From assembly GCF_020832045.1 (NCBI RefSeq), contig NZ_JAFIFK010000010.1, forward strand, positions 62,001 through 126,000: a stretch of DNA of 64,000 nt. The letters run 5' to 3'. The DNA comes from Halomonas sp. (GTDB taxonomy: Bacteria > Pseudomonadota > Gammaproteobacteria > Pseudomonadales > Halomonadaceae). This document shows, in pieces, positions 1 to 8,383 of this stretch; positions within the stretch are counted from its first letter, which is position 1; the number at the start of each line of letters is the position of its first letter. Position numbers and translations under genes: made by a program. The notes beneath the pieces are model-generated. The model was given only the letters and a program-made list of their open reading frames with translations, searched no databases and had not been told where the DNA came from.

Positions 1-332
1 AAGGCTGCGACACCTTCGGCCCCCTAGGCCCTTGGCTGGTGACACCGGACGAAGTGCCCGACCCCCACGCACTCGGCCTCTGGCTGGAGGTGGACGGCCA
101 CCGCTACCAGGACGGCAACACCCGCACCATGGTCTACCGGATCCCCTTCCTCATCAGCTACCTGAGCCGCTTCATGAGCCTTCAGCCGGGCGACATCATC
201 TCCACCGGCACCCCACCCGGGGTCGGTATGGGCCAGCAGCCGCCGGTCTACCTGAAGCCCGGTCAGCAGATGCGCCTGGGCATCGAGGGTCTCGGCGAAC
301 AGGCGCAACACGTGATCGCCGAGCCGCACTGA
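1..332 (+). CDS. Fumarylacetoacetate hydrolase (FAH) family protein, C-terminal part
   Basis: The gene is cut by the window edge; about 109 codons remain, read in frame from base 3. The visible part carries the typical FAH C-terminal block: a stretch ending GDIISTGTPPGVGMG, then a conserved LKPGQ and a final GIEGLG. This family cleaves C-C bonds in 2,4-diketo acids, using a divalent metal. The version with GTPPGVGMG followed by PPVYLK resembles 2,4-diketo-3-deoxy-L-fuconate hydrolases and ureidoglycolate-lyase-annotated relatives. With an L-fuconate dehydratase and an SDR in the same cluster, I infer it releases pyruvate and L-lactate from the diketo acid. It is followed 26 bp later by the dehydratase gene on the same strand, so probably one operon. 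Family assignment is sure; substrate is inferred. Confidence 0.85.
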   Translation, partial: GCDTFGPLGPWLVTPDEVPDPHALGLWLEVDGHRYQDGNTRTMVYRIPFLISYLSRFMSLQPGDIISTGTPPGVGMGQQPPVYLKPGQQMRLGIEGLGEQAQHVIAEPH

Positions 333-358
333 CGAGCCGCCGTAGGGAGCACCGCCCC

Positions 359-2002
359 ATGACCACCCAGATTCTGGCCAACGATCGCGGCCACCTCGAC
401 AGCCTGCGGGTTCACCCAGCCGACAACGTGCGCGTGGCCCTCAAGGACCTGCCCGTCGGCCATCCCATCGATGACGGCGACAGGCGCCTGCAGCTGGCGG
501 AGGCGATCCCTCACAAGCACAAGTTCACCCTGCAAGACCTCACCCCCGGTGACGCCGTAATCATGTATGGCGTCACCGTGGGTCGCGCCACCCGCCTCAT
601 TCCGGCAGGCACGGCCATCACTACCGACAACACGGCGCACAGCACCGCCACCAGCGTGCCCCAGGCGCGACGCGGCCAGTGGCAGGCACCGGACGTCTCG
701 GCCTTCGTCGACGTCACCTTCGACGGCTATCATCGCCCCGACGGCAAGGTGGGCACCGCCAACCTCTGGCTGGTGGTTCCGCTGGTGTTCTGCGAGAACC
801 GCAACATCGAGGTGCTGCGCCAGTGTGTCGCCGACGCCCTGGGAGAAGATCCCTATCGTGACTACAAGCGCATGGCGCGGGAGCTGCTGCATGGCAGCAC
901 TGGAGCGGCCCCGGTCGAGCCGCCCGGCGAACGCCTCTTTCCCAACGTCGACGGCGTGCGCTTTCTCACTCACACCCTGGGCTGCGGCGGCACTGACGAG
1001 GATGCCCTGGCGCTCTGTCGGCTGCTGGCCGGCTACATCTGCCACCCCAATGTGGCCGGCGCCACGGTACTCAGCCTCGGCTGCCAGAAGGCGCAGATCG
1101 AGATGCTGCAAACCGCCGTGGCCGAGCGCGACCCGCGCGGGCTACGCCCGGTGCATTACCTGGAGCAGCAGGCCAGCGTCAGCGAGGAAGCGCTGATTCG
1201 TGAGGCCCTGACCACCATCTTCGATGGTCTGAGTGAGGCCAACCGCACGCCGCGCGCCCCGGCCCCGCTCTCGGCACTGACGGTGGGCGTGGAATGCGGC
1301 GGCTCCGACGGCTTCTCCGGGCTCTCCGCCAATCCCCTGGTGGGGGCGGTGGTCGACCGCCTGGTGGCACTGGGGGGCAGCGGCATCCTTAGCGAGTTCC
1401 CCGAGCTTTGCGGCGTGGAGCACGAGCTGATCGCCCGCTGCCGCGACGACGCCGTGGCTGAGCGCTTCCGCGCGCTGATGGAAGCGTACCAGCGCCACGC
1501 CGCCCGGGTCGGCGCCGACTTCTCGATGAATCCCTCCCCCGGCAACATCCGCGACGGCCTGATCACCGACGCGATGAAATCGGCGGGCGCCGCCAAGAAG
1601 GGGGGCGACAGCCCGGTGGTGGACGTGCTCGACTACACCGAGCCGCACACCCGGGCCGGGCTGAGCCTGCTCTGCACCCCCGGTAACGACGTGGAGTCGA
1701 CCACCGCTCTGGCCGGCTCCGGGGCCAACCTGATCCTCTTCACCACCGGGCTCGGCACGCCCACCGGCAACCCCGTGACCCCGGTGCTGAAAATCGCCAG
1801 CAACAGCGAACTGGCCGCGCGCATGAGTGACGTCATCGATTTCGATGCCGGCCCCATCATTCGCGGCGAAGCGAACATCGAGGAGTTGGCCGAGCAGCTG
1901 CTCAGGCTGTGCATCGACACCGCCTCGGGGCGATACCTTCCCCGCGCCGTCGAACTGGCACAGTATGATTTCATTCCCTGGAAGCGCGGCGTTTCTCTAT
2001 GA
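359..2002 (+). CDS. uxaA: UxaA-family dehydratase (altronate/galactarate dehydratase type)
   Basis: 547 aa. The N-terminus (about residues 15-90) is a SAF-type domain with the HKHKFTLQDL block typical of UxaA/GarD. The rest is the altronate/galactarate dehydratase C-terminal domain, with LGCGG, LSLGCQKAQIE, VGVECGGSDGFSGLSANP, NPSPGN and TGLGTPTGNPVTPVLKIASN. These cysteines and the CGGSD motif serve Fe-dependent dehydration of hexonates to 2-keto-3-deoxy acids. It is longer than E. coli UxaA (495 aa), mainly from an insertion around residues 155-195. The ATG is chosen because GGGAG lies just upstream; the frame stays open further upstream but overlaps the preceding gene. No KDG kinase is in view, so the physiological substrate may differ from D-altronate. 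Confidence 0.85.
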   Translation: MTTQILANDRGHLDSLRVHPADNVRVALKDLPVGHPIDDGDRRLQLAEAIPHKHKFTLQDLTPGDAVIMYGVTVGRATRLIPAGTAITTDNTAHSTATSVPQARRGQWQAPDVSAFVDVTFDGYHRPDGKVGTANLWLVVPLVFCENRNIEVLRQCVADALGEDPYRDYKRMARELLHGSTGAAPVEPPGERLFPNVDGVRFLTHTLGCGGTDEDALALCRLLAGYICHPNVAGATVLSLGCQKAQIEMLQTAVAERDPRGLRPVHYLEQQASVSEEALIREALTTIFDGLSEANRTPRAPAPLSALTVGVECGGSDGFSGLSANPLVGAVVDRLVALGGSGILSEFPELCGVEHELIARCRDDAVAERFRALMEAYQRHAARVGADFSMNPSPGNIRDGLITDAMKSAGAAKKGGDSPVVDVLDYTEPHTRAGLSLLCTPGNDVESTTALAGSGANLILFTTGLGTPTGNPVTPVLKIASNSELAARMSDVIDFDAGPIIRGEANIEELAEQLLRLCIDTASGRYLPRAVELAQYDFIPWKRGVSL

Positions 2003-2047
2003 GGAAAAACGTGGCTGCGTTCGCTAGGTATGCGATGCAGCTGATCA

Positions 2048-2764
2048 CTACTCCGAAAGGCGCTTCTTGAGCTTCATGTAAGTGCCGTAATGCCGGTCGA
2101 GGTGGCGCCGCATGGCCGCCTCAGCGGCATCGGGGTCGCGTGACTCGATGGCCTCGACGATCTCGATGTGCGCTGCCAGTGCCGCCTTGTCCTCATCCTT
2201 CTGCTGCAGCACCTGGGCGCGGCGGTCGTCGAGCCACTCGGAGAGCGCCACATGAATGGCGTCGAAGATGGGGTTGCGGGAAATACTCGCCAATACGCCG
2301 TGAAAGTCGTTGTCGGAGCGCTTGAAACGCGCCTCGTCACCCACGGCTTCCCGGTTGTCCTGCAGGGCTGCACGCAGGCTCGCCAGATCCTCGTCGCTGG
2401 CATGACGCGCCGCGTAGCGGGCCACGGATATCTCGAACATCGCCCGGGCTTCCTGGAAATACTGCTGACCGTCGGGCTTGGCAAGCAGCTGGCGCGTCAC
2501 GCCGGAGAGGCGTGCCATGACCGATTCCGCCGTGGGCCGAATCACCCGGGCGCGGGTACCGCTGTTGATGGCGATCAGGCCAAGCTGCTGCAGATAGAAC
2601 AGCGCCTCGCGCACCGCCGGGCGCCCGACACCGAACTGTTCCATCAGCTCGCGCTCCGAGGGCAGTTGATCGTTCTCGCTGAGCCGGCCCTCGAGGATTT
2701 CCGCCTCGAGCTGCTCGGCCACTTGCTCGGAGAGCGTCTTACGCTCGACCCGATATCTGGTCAT
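2048..2764 (-). CDS. FadR-subfamily GntR regulator, NanR-like
   Basis: 238 aa. N-terminal winged helix (residues about 5-75) contains the GntR signature LPSERELMEQFGVGRPAVREAL; the remainder is an all-helical FCD ligand-binding domain with the FKRSDNDFHGVLA metal/ligand motif. By recalled sequence it is closest to E. coli NanR, including the recognition helix and the ISRNPIFDAIHVAL stretch, but no sialic-acid genes are present. It is the last gene downstream of the TRAP/Ldh2 genes on the minus strand and converges on uxaA, so it likely senses a sugar acid or a 2-keto-3-deoxy intermediate and represses this cluster. Start: ATG at 2764 has GGAG about 9 bp upstream; a GTG 15 bp earlier is less likely. 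Confidence 0.85.
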   Translation of the reverse strand: MTRYRVERKTLSEQVAEQLEAEILEGRLSENDQLPSERELMEQFGVGRPAVREALFYLQQLGLIAINSGTRARVIRPTAESVMARLSGVTRQLLAKPDGQQYFQEARAMFEISVARYAARHASDEDLASLRAALQDNREAVGDEARFKRSDNDFHGVLASISRNPIFDAIHVALSEWLDDRRAQVLQQKDEDKAALAAHIEIVEAIESRDPDAAEAAMRRHLDRHYGTYMKLKKRLSE

Positions 2765-2786
2765 GGGCTGATGCTCCACTGAATTT

Positions 2787-2798
2787 CGCCAATTGGCG
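2787..2798. promoter_or_regulatory. Perfect 12-bp palindrome upstream of the NanR-like gene
   Basis: CGCCAATTGGCG lies 23 bp upstream of the regulator start, in the 64-bp gap after the Ldh2-family gene. It is the size of a GntR-type half-site pair and could be an autoregulatory operator, but 12-bp palindromes also arise by chance. Confidence 0.35.
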
Positions 2799-2828
2799 CC
2801 AGTTTACCGTATTTGTCCGGCCCTCCGC

Positions 2829-3905
2829 TTACGCCAGGCGCTCCAGCGGCAGGATCTCGAGCCGTTCGGCGAGTTCGCGATAGGCCTGCTGGTTGGCCAT
2901 GTCCAGAGGTATGCCCTCGGCATCGCGGCGGGCCTGACAAGCCCACTCGCGATCGCCAGGGGCCAGCACAGCGCCACCCCCGCGGCCCGGCTGCGCGCGC
3001 AGATCGGCAAGGTAGTCACGCATTCGCTCCGCATAAGGCTCGCCCGGAGCGAAGGCATCGGGCTTCATGGCCAGAAAGAAATGCGCCACGCCCCGTGGCG
3101 TGGCCATGTCGGGCCCGCCCATGGGCAGCAGCCTGAAGCCGTTGGCCATGCCCGCCAGGGTGGAGCTGAGCACTTCCACCATGCCGCCGAGCCCGGCCCC
3201 CTTGAAGCCGAAATCGGCCCCCCCCAACGGCAGCAGTGCCGCCACGTCCGCTGGCGTGCGTGTCACCCTGCCCTCGGCGTCCGCAGCGACCTGATCGGGC
3301 AGCTCGCGGTCGATGGCACCGTACTGCTGCACGCGGTTCCAGGGAATCGCACTGGTCGCCATGTCGAACAGGTAGGGCAAGCCGTCGGCCACCGGCGCGG
3401 CAAAGGCGATGGGGTTGGTGCCGTGGAACGGCTGCACGCCCTCATGCAGCAGCACGAAGGGATCGGAGTTGCACAGGGCCAAGCCGATCAGGCCACGCTC
3501 GGCGGCGGCCAGGGCGTAGCACCCGGCCGCGCCGAAGTGCGATGAATGACCCACGGCCACGGCCCCCAAGCCGACCTGCTCGGCCATATCGACGGCATGT
3601 GCCATGGCGGTGTAACCGGCAAGGTGGCCGAAGCCGTTCCCGGCATCGAGGTAGCCAGTGGCGGGCAGACGCCGCTCGAAGCGTAGCCGAGGCGCACCGG
3701 CGATACGTCCCCCCTGCAGCGCACGGACGTAATGGGGCAGTAGCCGCAGGCCATGGCTGTCGGTACCCATTCGCGAGGCCGTCACCAGGGCGCGAGTCAC
3801 GGCCCTGGCCGAGACCTCATCGGCGCCCGCGCCTTCGAGCACCGCCAGCATGAAGCGCTCCAGTTCACTCCTCGCCACCTTGAAGTCGGCTACGCCTTTA
3901 CTCAT
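2829..3905 (-). CDS. Ldh2 family NAD(P)-dependent dehydrogenase (malate/L-lactate dehydrogenase type)
   Basis: 358 aa, normal family length. Landmarks: the N-terminal SARAVTRALVTASRMGTDSHGLRLLPHY region with the DSHG catalytic histidine motif, GHSSHFGAAGCYALAAAERGLIG in the middle, and GTNPIAFAAP. Members of this fold reduce or oxidise 2-oxo/2-hydroxy acids (L-lactate, malate, sulfolactate, ureidoglycolate, 2,3-diketogulonate). It lies between the TRAP large permease gene (25 bp upstream) and the NanR-like regulator, all on the minus strand, so it is probably co-transcribed with the importer. If the FAH hydrolase makes L-lactate, this enzyme could oxidise it; alternatively it could act on a transported hydroxy-acid. 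Family sure, substrate unknown. Confidence 0.85.
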   Translation of the reverse strand: MSKGVADFKVARSELERFMLAVLEGAGADEVSARAVTRALVTASRMGTDSHGLRLLPHYVRALQGGRIAGAPRLRFERRLPATGYLDAGNGFGHLAGYTAMAHAVDMAEQVGLGAVAVGHSSHFGAAGCYALAAAERGLIGLALCNSDPFVLLHEGVQPFHGTNPIAFAAPVADGLPYLFDMATSAIPWNRVQQYGAIDRELPDQVAADAEGRVTRTPADVAALLPLGGADFGFKGAGLGGMVEVLSSTLAGMANGFRLLPMGGPDMATPRGVAHFFLAMKPDAFAPGEPYAERMRDYLADLRAQPGRGGGAVLAPGDREWACQARRDAEGIPLDMANQQAYRELAERLEILPLERLA

Positions 3906-3930
3906 CGCTCTCTTCCCTTGCGTTCGCCTA

Positions 3931-5310
3931 TCAGCGATAGACCAGAGTGGGCAGCCACATGGAGATGGCCGGCACGAAAGTCACCAGCAGCAGGCAGATC
4001 ACCAGTGGGATCAGGAACGGTATCGTGCCCCGCATGCAACGCTCGAAGCTGACGTTGGAAACCCGCGACAGCACATAGAGCACCATGCCCACCGGCGGCG
4101 TCAGCAGGCCGATCATCAGGTTCAGCACCATGATCACGCCGAAGTGCACCGGATCGATGCCTACCGCCATGACCAGAGGCAGCAGGACCGGCACCAGGAT
4201 GGTGATGGCGGCAATGGTTTCCATGAAGCAGCCGACGAGGATCAGCACCAGATTGACCATCATCAGTACCACGACCTTGCTGTCGGAGAAGGGCCCCATC
4301 AGGGCGATGACATGCTGCGTGACCTGGTTGCTGGTGAGGATCCAGGCAAAGATCGAAGCGGCGGCGACGATGAACAGGATCACCGCCGTGGTTTCGATGG
4401 TTTCCATGCTCACCTTGATCAGCTTGCGCCAGGTCAGGGTGCGATAGACCACTACACCCAAGAGCAGGGCATAGAACACGGCGGCCACGGCAGCTTCGGT
4501 GGGAGTAAAGGCACCGGTGATGATGCCCCCGACGATGATCACCGGTGTCATCAGCGAAAGCAGTGCCCGGCCGAAAGTGTGCCCCAGTACACGCACGGAA
4601 AAGACGGCATCGCGCTGATAGCCGCGGCGCCGTGCGATGAGGAAGATCATCAGCATCAGCATGGCGCCCATCAGCAGGCCCGGCAGCAGCCCGGCGGCAA
4701 ACAGCTGACCCACCGAGGTCGACGCCATGACGCCGTAGATCACCATCGGCAGGCTGGGCGGGATGATCGGGCCTATGGTGGACGACGCAGCAGTGATGCC
4801 GACGGCAAACTCCTCATCGTAGCCGGCATCCTTCATGGCCTTTACCTCGATCATGCCTAGGCCGCCGGCATCCGCCACCGCCGCTCCCGACATTCCAGAA
4901 AAGACGATGCTGGCGCCCACGTTGACGTGGCCCAACCCCCCGCGCATCCACCCCATCAGCGCTTTGGCGAAGTTGAAGATGCGCTCGGTGATCCCGGCGT
5001 TGTTCATCAGGCTGCCGGCGAAGATGAAAAAGGGGATGGCCAGCAATGGGAAACTGTCGATGCCGTTGATCATGCGGTGAGCCACGACGATGTCGGGCAC
5101 CTGACCGCTGATCAGCACGAACATCAGACACGAGCCGGCCAGGCTGATGGCGATCGGCACGCCCAGCACCAGCATGGTGAACAGCGAGAAGAACAGAAAG
5201 GAGAGGTAATGTCCCATCACCGCCAGGATCACGCAGCCGAGCACGGCCAGCGCCGAGAGCGTGGGCGTGACGATGGGCTTATGCCAGCGCATCACGGAGA
5301 GTCGAGCCAT
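3931..5310 (-). CDS. dctM: TRAP transporter large permease (DctM)
   Basis: 459 aa inner-membrane protein with about 12 hydrophobic segments, matching the DctM/SiaM family. Typical motifs: an N-terminal LGVPIAISLAGS, PLLAIPFFIFAGSLMNNAGIT, VFSGMSGAAVADAGGLG and SSTIGPIIPPSLPMVIYG, and in the C-terminal half GCFMETIAAITILVPVLLP and LNLMIGLLTPPVG. It carries the ion-coupled transport pathway, probably Na+-driven in a halophile. Order on the minus strand is dctP-dctQ-dctM-ldh2-regulator. ATG at 5310 has GAGG six bases upstream and is preferred over a GTG 12 bp further upstream. Confidence 0.93.
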   Translation of the reverse strand: MARLSVMRWHKPIVTPTLSALAVLGCVILAVMGHYLSFLFFSLFTMLVLGVPIAISLAGSCLMFVLISGQVPDIVVAHRMINGIDSFPLLAIPFFIFAGSLMNNAGITERIFNFAKALMGWMRGGLGHVNVGASIVFSGMSGAAVADAGGLGMIEVKAMKDAGYDEEFAVGITAASSTIGPIIPPSLPMVIYGVMASTSVGQLFAAGLLPGLLMGAMLMLMIFLIARRRGYQRDAVFSVRVLGHTFGRALLSLMTPVIIVGGIITGAFTPTEAAVAAVFYALLLGVVVYRTLTWRKLIKVSMETIETTAVILFIVAAASIFAWILTSNQVTQHVIALMGPFSDSKVVVLMMVNLVLILVGCFMETIAAITILVPVLLPLVMAVGIDPVHFGVIMVLNLMIGLLTPPVGMVLYVLSRVSNVSFERCMRGTIPFLIPLVICLLLVTFVPAISMWLPTLVYR

Positions 5311-5343
5311 GCGTTGCCTCACGAAGGAATCTTGTCGTTGTCG

Positions 5344-5925
5344 TCACTGCGGATCGGGTGGTGCGGGTCGGCAAGAGGCCTGGCGGCGCTCTGCCAGGAT
5401 GCGACCTACCAGCCGCTGCAGCCCCCGCAAGGCCATCAACACGAAGGCCGCGCACACGGCGTAATAGAGCACGCTCTTGGGCACGTCCACGGAGATCATC
5501 ATGCCCCCGGTTCGCCCGCCGAGCTTGAACGTGATCCAGGCGAGCATGGTGTAAAAGGCGATACTGACGGCCTCGACGGCGACATTGAGCAGCCATGACA
5601 GCCAGCCGGGCATGTAGTGGTAGAAGAACTCCACCATGATATGGGTGCCGCGCCGGACCGCCATGACGCTGCCGATGAAACCGACCAGGATCAGCAGATA
5701 GCGAGCGATCTCCTCGGTCCAGGTGGTGGAGTCCCCCAGCACGTAGCGGGTGAAGAACTGCAGGAACACGACGAAGATCAGCGCCCAGAACACAACCAGA
5801 GTGACGTAATCCTCCACGGCGTAGTCGCTGAAGCGGAAGTCGTCGTCATCGAAAGCCAGATGGAAATCGATCTCGGGCTCATGGAACTCGGGGCTCGACG
5901 TCTTGGGAGGGCGGGGATGAGACAT
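5344..5925 (-). CDS. dctQ: TRAP transporter small permease (DctQ)
   Basis: 193 aa with four predicted membrane helices (about residues 40-60, 75-95, 110-135, 150-170), preceded by an acidic cytoplasmic tail of about 37 residues rich in Asp/Glu/Phe. The ARYLLILVGFIGSVMAVRRGTHI block, with the conserved Glu-Glu-x-x-Arg before it (TEEIARY), is characteristic of DctQ. It forms the membrane complex with DctM. It starts 50 bp after dctP, and that gap is filled by a strong GC hairpin (see separate entry). AAGGAGACCCGACCC precedes the ATG. Confidence 0.9.
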   Translation of the reverse strand: MSHPRPPKTSSPEFHEPEIDFHLAFDDDDFRFSDYAVEDYVTLVVFWALIFVVFLQFFTRYVLGDSTTWTEEIARYLLILVGFIGSVMAVRRGTHIMVEFFYHYMPGWLSWLLNVAVEAVSIAFYTMLAWITFKLGGRTGGMMISVDVPKSVLYYAVCAAFVLMALRGLQRLVGRILAERRQASCRPAPPDPQ

Positions 5926-5941
5926 GGGTCGGGTCTCCTTG

Positions 5942-5969
5942 GCATCCCGCCCCGAACGGGGCGGGATGC
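5942..5969 (-). promoter_or_regulatory. Intercistronic hairpin between dctP and dctQ
   Basis: A 13-bp perfect GC-rich stem (arms 5942-5954 and 5957-5969) occupies the dctP-dctQ gap. There is no following T-run, so it is more likely an mRNA-stabilising or partial-termination element that keeps the binding protein more abundant than the permeases, as is common in binding-protein operons. Confidence 0.7.
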
Positions 5970-5975
5970 TTGCCT

Positions 5976-6971
5976 TTACTGGCCGATGGCCTGCAGTCGG
6001 TCGTACGTCTCCTCGTCCCAGGTCGCGGCATCACCCAGGTGGTGGGGCATGACGACCTCACGGAAGGGCTCGCGGTCGACCTGGTTGACCGTGGTACCCT
6101 GCTCCTCGAACCATGCCACCAGGTCCTGCTCGGCCTGAACGATCTCCTCGGTGTTGTTGCGCGCCGCCTCCTCGAACACCTCACGGAAGATCTCGCGGTC
6201 TTCTTCGGAGAGCTGGTTCCAGCGCGGCCCGCCGACGATGGTGATCAATGAATCGGTAATGTGGCCGGTCAGGTTGATGTAATCCTGCACCTCATGGAAC
6301 GCCTTGGCCCGAATGGTGGGCAGCGGATTCTCCTGGGCATCCACCACGCCCTGCTGCAGGGCCAGGTAGACCTCGTCGAAGGCGATCGGTGTCGGATTGG
6401 CGCCCGCGGCGCGGGGGAACATCATGTAGAGCGGTGCATTGGGCACGCGTATGCGCAGGTTGCGCATGTCGTCAGGCGTATTGATCGCCTTGTTGGCGGT
6501 CACGTGGCGCTCGCCGTAATAGTTGAGCGCCAGGGGCACGTTACCGGTGGCATCCTGGTAGCCCTCGGCGATCTCCTGGAAGAGGTCGCTGTCCGCGTAG
6601 GCCTGCCAATGATCGAAGTCGCGGAACATGTAGGCGGCACCGGCAATGCCCATGGGCCCATAGGAGCGACCCGCGAACTGCGTGCCGGTATAAATGACGT
6701 CGATGGTACCGAGCTGGAGCCCCTCGTTGATGTCCTCTTCCTTGCCCAGCGATGACGCGGGGTGAACCTGCATCGTGTAGCGGCCTTCGGTTCGCTGCTC
6801 GATTTCGTCGGCCGCCCACAGCGCCCACTCGTGGAATGGCTCTGAGGTTTCGTAGACATGGGCGAATCGCAGGCTCTGCTGGGCATTCGCCGCCATGCTG
6901 ATGCCCGCCGCCGCAAGGGCAATGACGGTCATGCGCAGGAGCTTGGGCTGGCGTTGGCGCGTGTGGCTCAT
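5976..6971 (-). CDS. dctP: TRAP transporter substrate-binding protein (DctP)
   Basis: 331 aa periplasmic binding protein. N-terminal Sec signal: positive start (RQRQPKLLR), hydrophobic VIALAAAGISMAANA, cleavage after ANA-Q near residue 30. The mature part has DctP hallmarks: the VHPASSLGKEEDINEGLQLG region, LRIRVPNAPLYM with the conserved Arg that pairs with a substrate carboxylate, and GVVDAQENPLPTI. A sugar-acid or hydroxy-acid ligand is expected. It is the first gene of the minus-strand transporter operon, with AAGGAGAATAAG in front of the start and a 200-bp promoter region upstream. Confidence 0.92.
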   Translation of the reverse strand: MSHTRQRQPKLLRMTVIALAAAGISMAANAQQSLRFAHVYETSEPFHEWALWAADEIEQRTEGRYTMQVHPASSLGKEEDINEGLQLGTIDVIYTGTQFAGRSYGPMGIAGAAYMFRDFDHWQAYADSDLFQEIAEGYQDATGNVPLALNYYGERHVTANKAINTPDDMRNLRIRVPNAPLYMMFPRAAGANPTPIAFDEVYLALQQGVVDAQENPLPTIRAKAFHEVQDYINLTGHITDSLITIVGGPRWNQLSEEDREIFREVFEEAARNNTEEIVQAEQDLVAWFEEQGTTVNQVDREPFREVVMPHHLGDAATWDEETYDRLQAIGQ

Positions 6972-7097
6972 CTTATTCTCCTTACAACCTGTCGGTTTAT
7001 TCTGCTTGTCGAGTTAGGGTGCAGGCCTTGGGCAGCAGTGTCGCACCGGGGCGAAGCGTTCCCGCGAACGCTCGGCCCGGCGTCAGACTGTCTTGTT

Positions 7098-7112
7098 GTA
7101 TACGTATCATAC
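7098..7112. promoter_or_regulatory. Candidate operator in the dctP promoter region
   Basis: An AT-rich palindromic patch GTATACGTATCATAC sits about 127 bp upstream of the dctP start in otherwise GC-rich DNA. It includes ATACGTAT (7100-7107) and ends, read on the minus strand, in GGTATG, close to the GGTATA repeat recognised by NanR proteins. It is a plausible site for the NanR-like regulator. The remainder of 6972-7174 shows no gene. Confidence 0.4.
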
Positions 7113-7174
7113 CACCCTGTCCAAACTTAGACGCTCGCCAACATGCACGCAACCGATAATCGCGCCGGCCGGGT

Positions 7175-8383
7175 TCAGGCCCGACGGGCGGGCTCGGGCC
7201 CCGTGATCTCGGCATACAATTGCAGCAGCAGCTCCGGGTCGCCGAAGCCACCTGCCTTGGTCATCACCATGCGCAGCGGCTCGCCGTCGAGGTAGCCCAA
7301 TGCCACTCCGGGGCGCCACTCCGCCACCACCTCGATGAAGCGTCCCCCCAGGCGGCCGAGTGCCGCCATCGCCGTATCACCGCCGGTCAGAAATATCAGC
7401 TGCACGCTCGAGCGCGGCCACTCGGCAACGATTGCCGCTATACGCTCCCCCATCACCCGGGCCACCTCGGCAGGGTTGCGGGTATGACCGTCCTGGTCGC
7501 CAGGTATCAGCAAGCGCTGCGCCGGGGCCGGCTCCGTGGGGGTGTCAGCAGGAGTGGCGCCTGCCGGGAGAACCTCCTCCCAGCCAAGCCCGGGCGCTCC
7601 CTGCCGCAGCCGTCGGCACTGCTCCAGCGCGCGCGGGCTGCGCGAGCCCACCGCATAGAGGCCATGGCGCACGTTGCTCAACCACGGGGCCGAACCATGC
7701 ATCAGCCCAAAACTGCGCCGGGCTGCCTCGCAGGCCAGGCCGGCGGCCCCCACCAGCAGCCAACGCTCCGGCGCGCGTGCAACGGCGTCATAAAGGTGGG
7801 ACAGGTCTTGCTGGGTCGAGGCGTCGACCACAACATGCCCCTGCTCGAACCCGAGGCCCGGTGCGGCACGCCGGCGCGCCATCGTCACCCCCGCCGCGAG
7901 AAAGGCCGCATCCAGCGGTCCCTGCAGGGCGCACGAACGTGCATCGTCCCCGTAGGCGGTATGCGCCAGCGGCTGCCCCTCCACCCATACCTCGGCATCA
8001 CGCACTTCGCGCCCCTGGGCAGGCACGGCGGGAGCCAGCAGCAACTGACGCCCGGTCACGCCAAGCATGGCGATACTCTCCGCCACGACGTGGCCGCGCA
8101 GGGTGGAGTCGATCTTCTTGAACCATATGGCAGGCGAGAGTCGCGCCAGCAGCCGAGTGGCCTGAACGACACGTGCTGCCGCCTCTGGGGCCGGCAGGTG
8201 ACGCGATTCGGTGTTTACCGCAATTACCTGCGGAGCACGCTCCCGCCATGCCTCGAGGCTGCTCGCCAGATGCTCCAGCGCGATCACCACCCGTGTCTGC
8301 GCCCCGCGCGCCGCAAAGGGAGCCGCCGCATCCAGGGCGCCGGTGAGATCGTCAGCGACAATGGCGACCCGGCAGCGGCTCAT
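7175..8383 (-). CDS. Four-carbon acid sugar kinase family protein (DUF1537; D-threonate/erythronate kinase type)
   Basis: 402 aa. The N-terminal half opens with the family signature VAIVADDLTGALDAAAPFA, and an ATP-binding C-terminal half carries FLTGGDTAMAAL, then GVALGYLDGEPLRMVMTKAGGFGD, matching the OtnK/DtnK/LtnK group. These kinases phosphorylate the C4 hydroxyl of four-carbon aldonates. Its start codon overlaps the stop of the PdxA-type gene (ATGA), so the two are translationally coupled; kinase plus PdxA2 is the known pair for D-threonate or D-erythronate degradation to DHAP. Which tetronate is used cannot be read from sequence. Confidence 0.88.
   Translation of the reverse strand: MSRCRVAIVADDLTGALDAAAPFAARGAQTRVVIALEHLASSLEAWRERAPQVIAVNTESRHLPAPEAAARVVQATRLLARLSPAIWFKKIDSTLRGHVVAESIAMLGVTGRQLLLAPAVPAQGREVRDAEVWVEGQPLAHTAYGDDARSCALQGPLDAAFLAAGVTMARRRAAPGLGFEQGHVVVDASTQQDLSHLYDAVARAPERWLLVGAAGLACEAARRSFGLMHGSAPWLSNVRHGLYAVGSRSPRALEQCRRLRQGAPGLGWEEVLPAGATPADTPTEPAPAQRLLIPGDQDGHTRNPAEVARVMGERIAAIVAEWPRSSVQLIFLTGGDTAMAALGRLGGRFIEVVAEWRPGVALGYLDGEPLRMVMTKAGGFGDPELLLQLYAEITGPEPARRA

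Noticed and set aside
32-358. N-terminal extension of the uxaA reading frame back to base 32
   Set aside because: It overlaps the FAH gene in another frame, is Arg/Pro/His-rich without family similarity, and the ATG at 359 has a ribosome site and matches the family start.
3850-4860. Long plus-strand open frame (336 codons) over the TRAP permease gene
   Set aside because: His/Gln/Asp-rich translation typical of antisense to hydrophobic coding DNA in GC-rich genomes; the minus-strand dctM and ldh2 genes explain the region.
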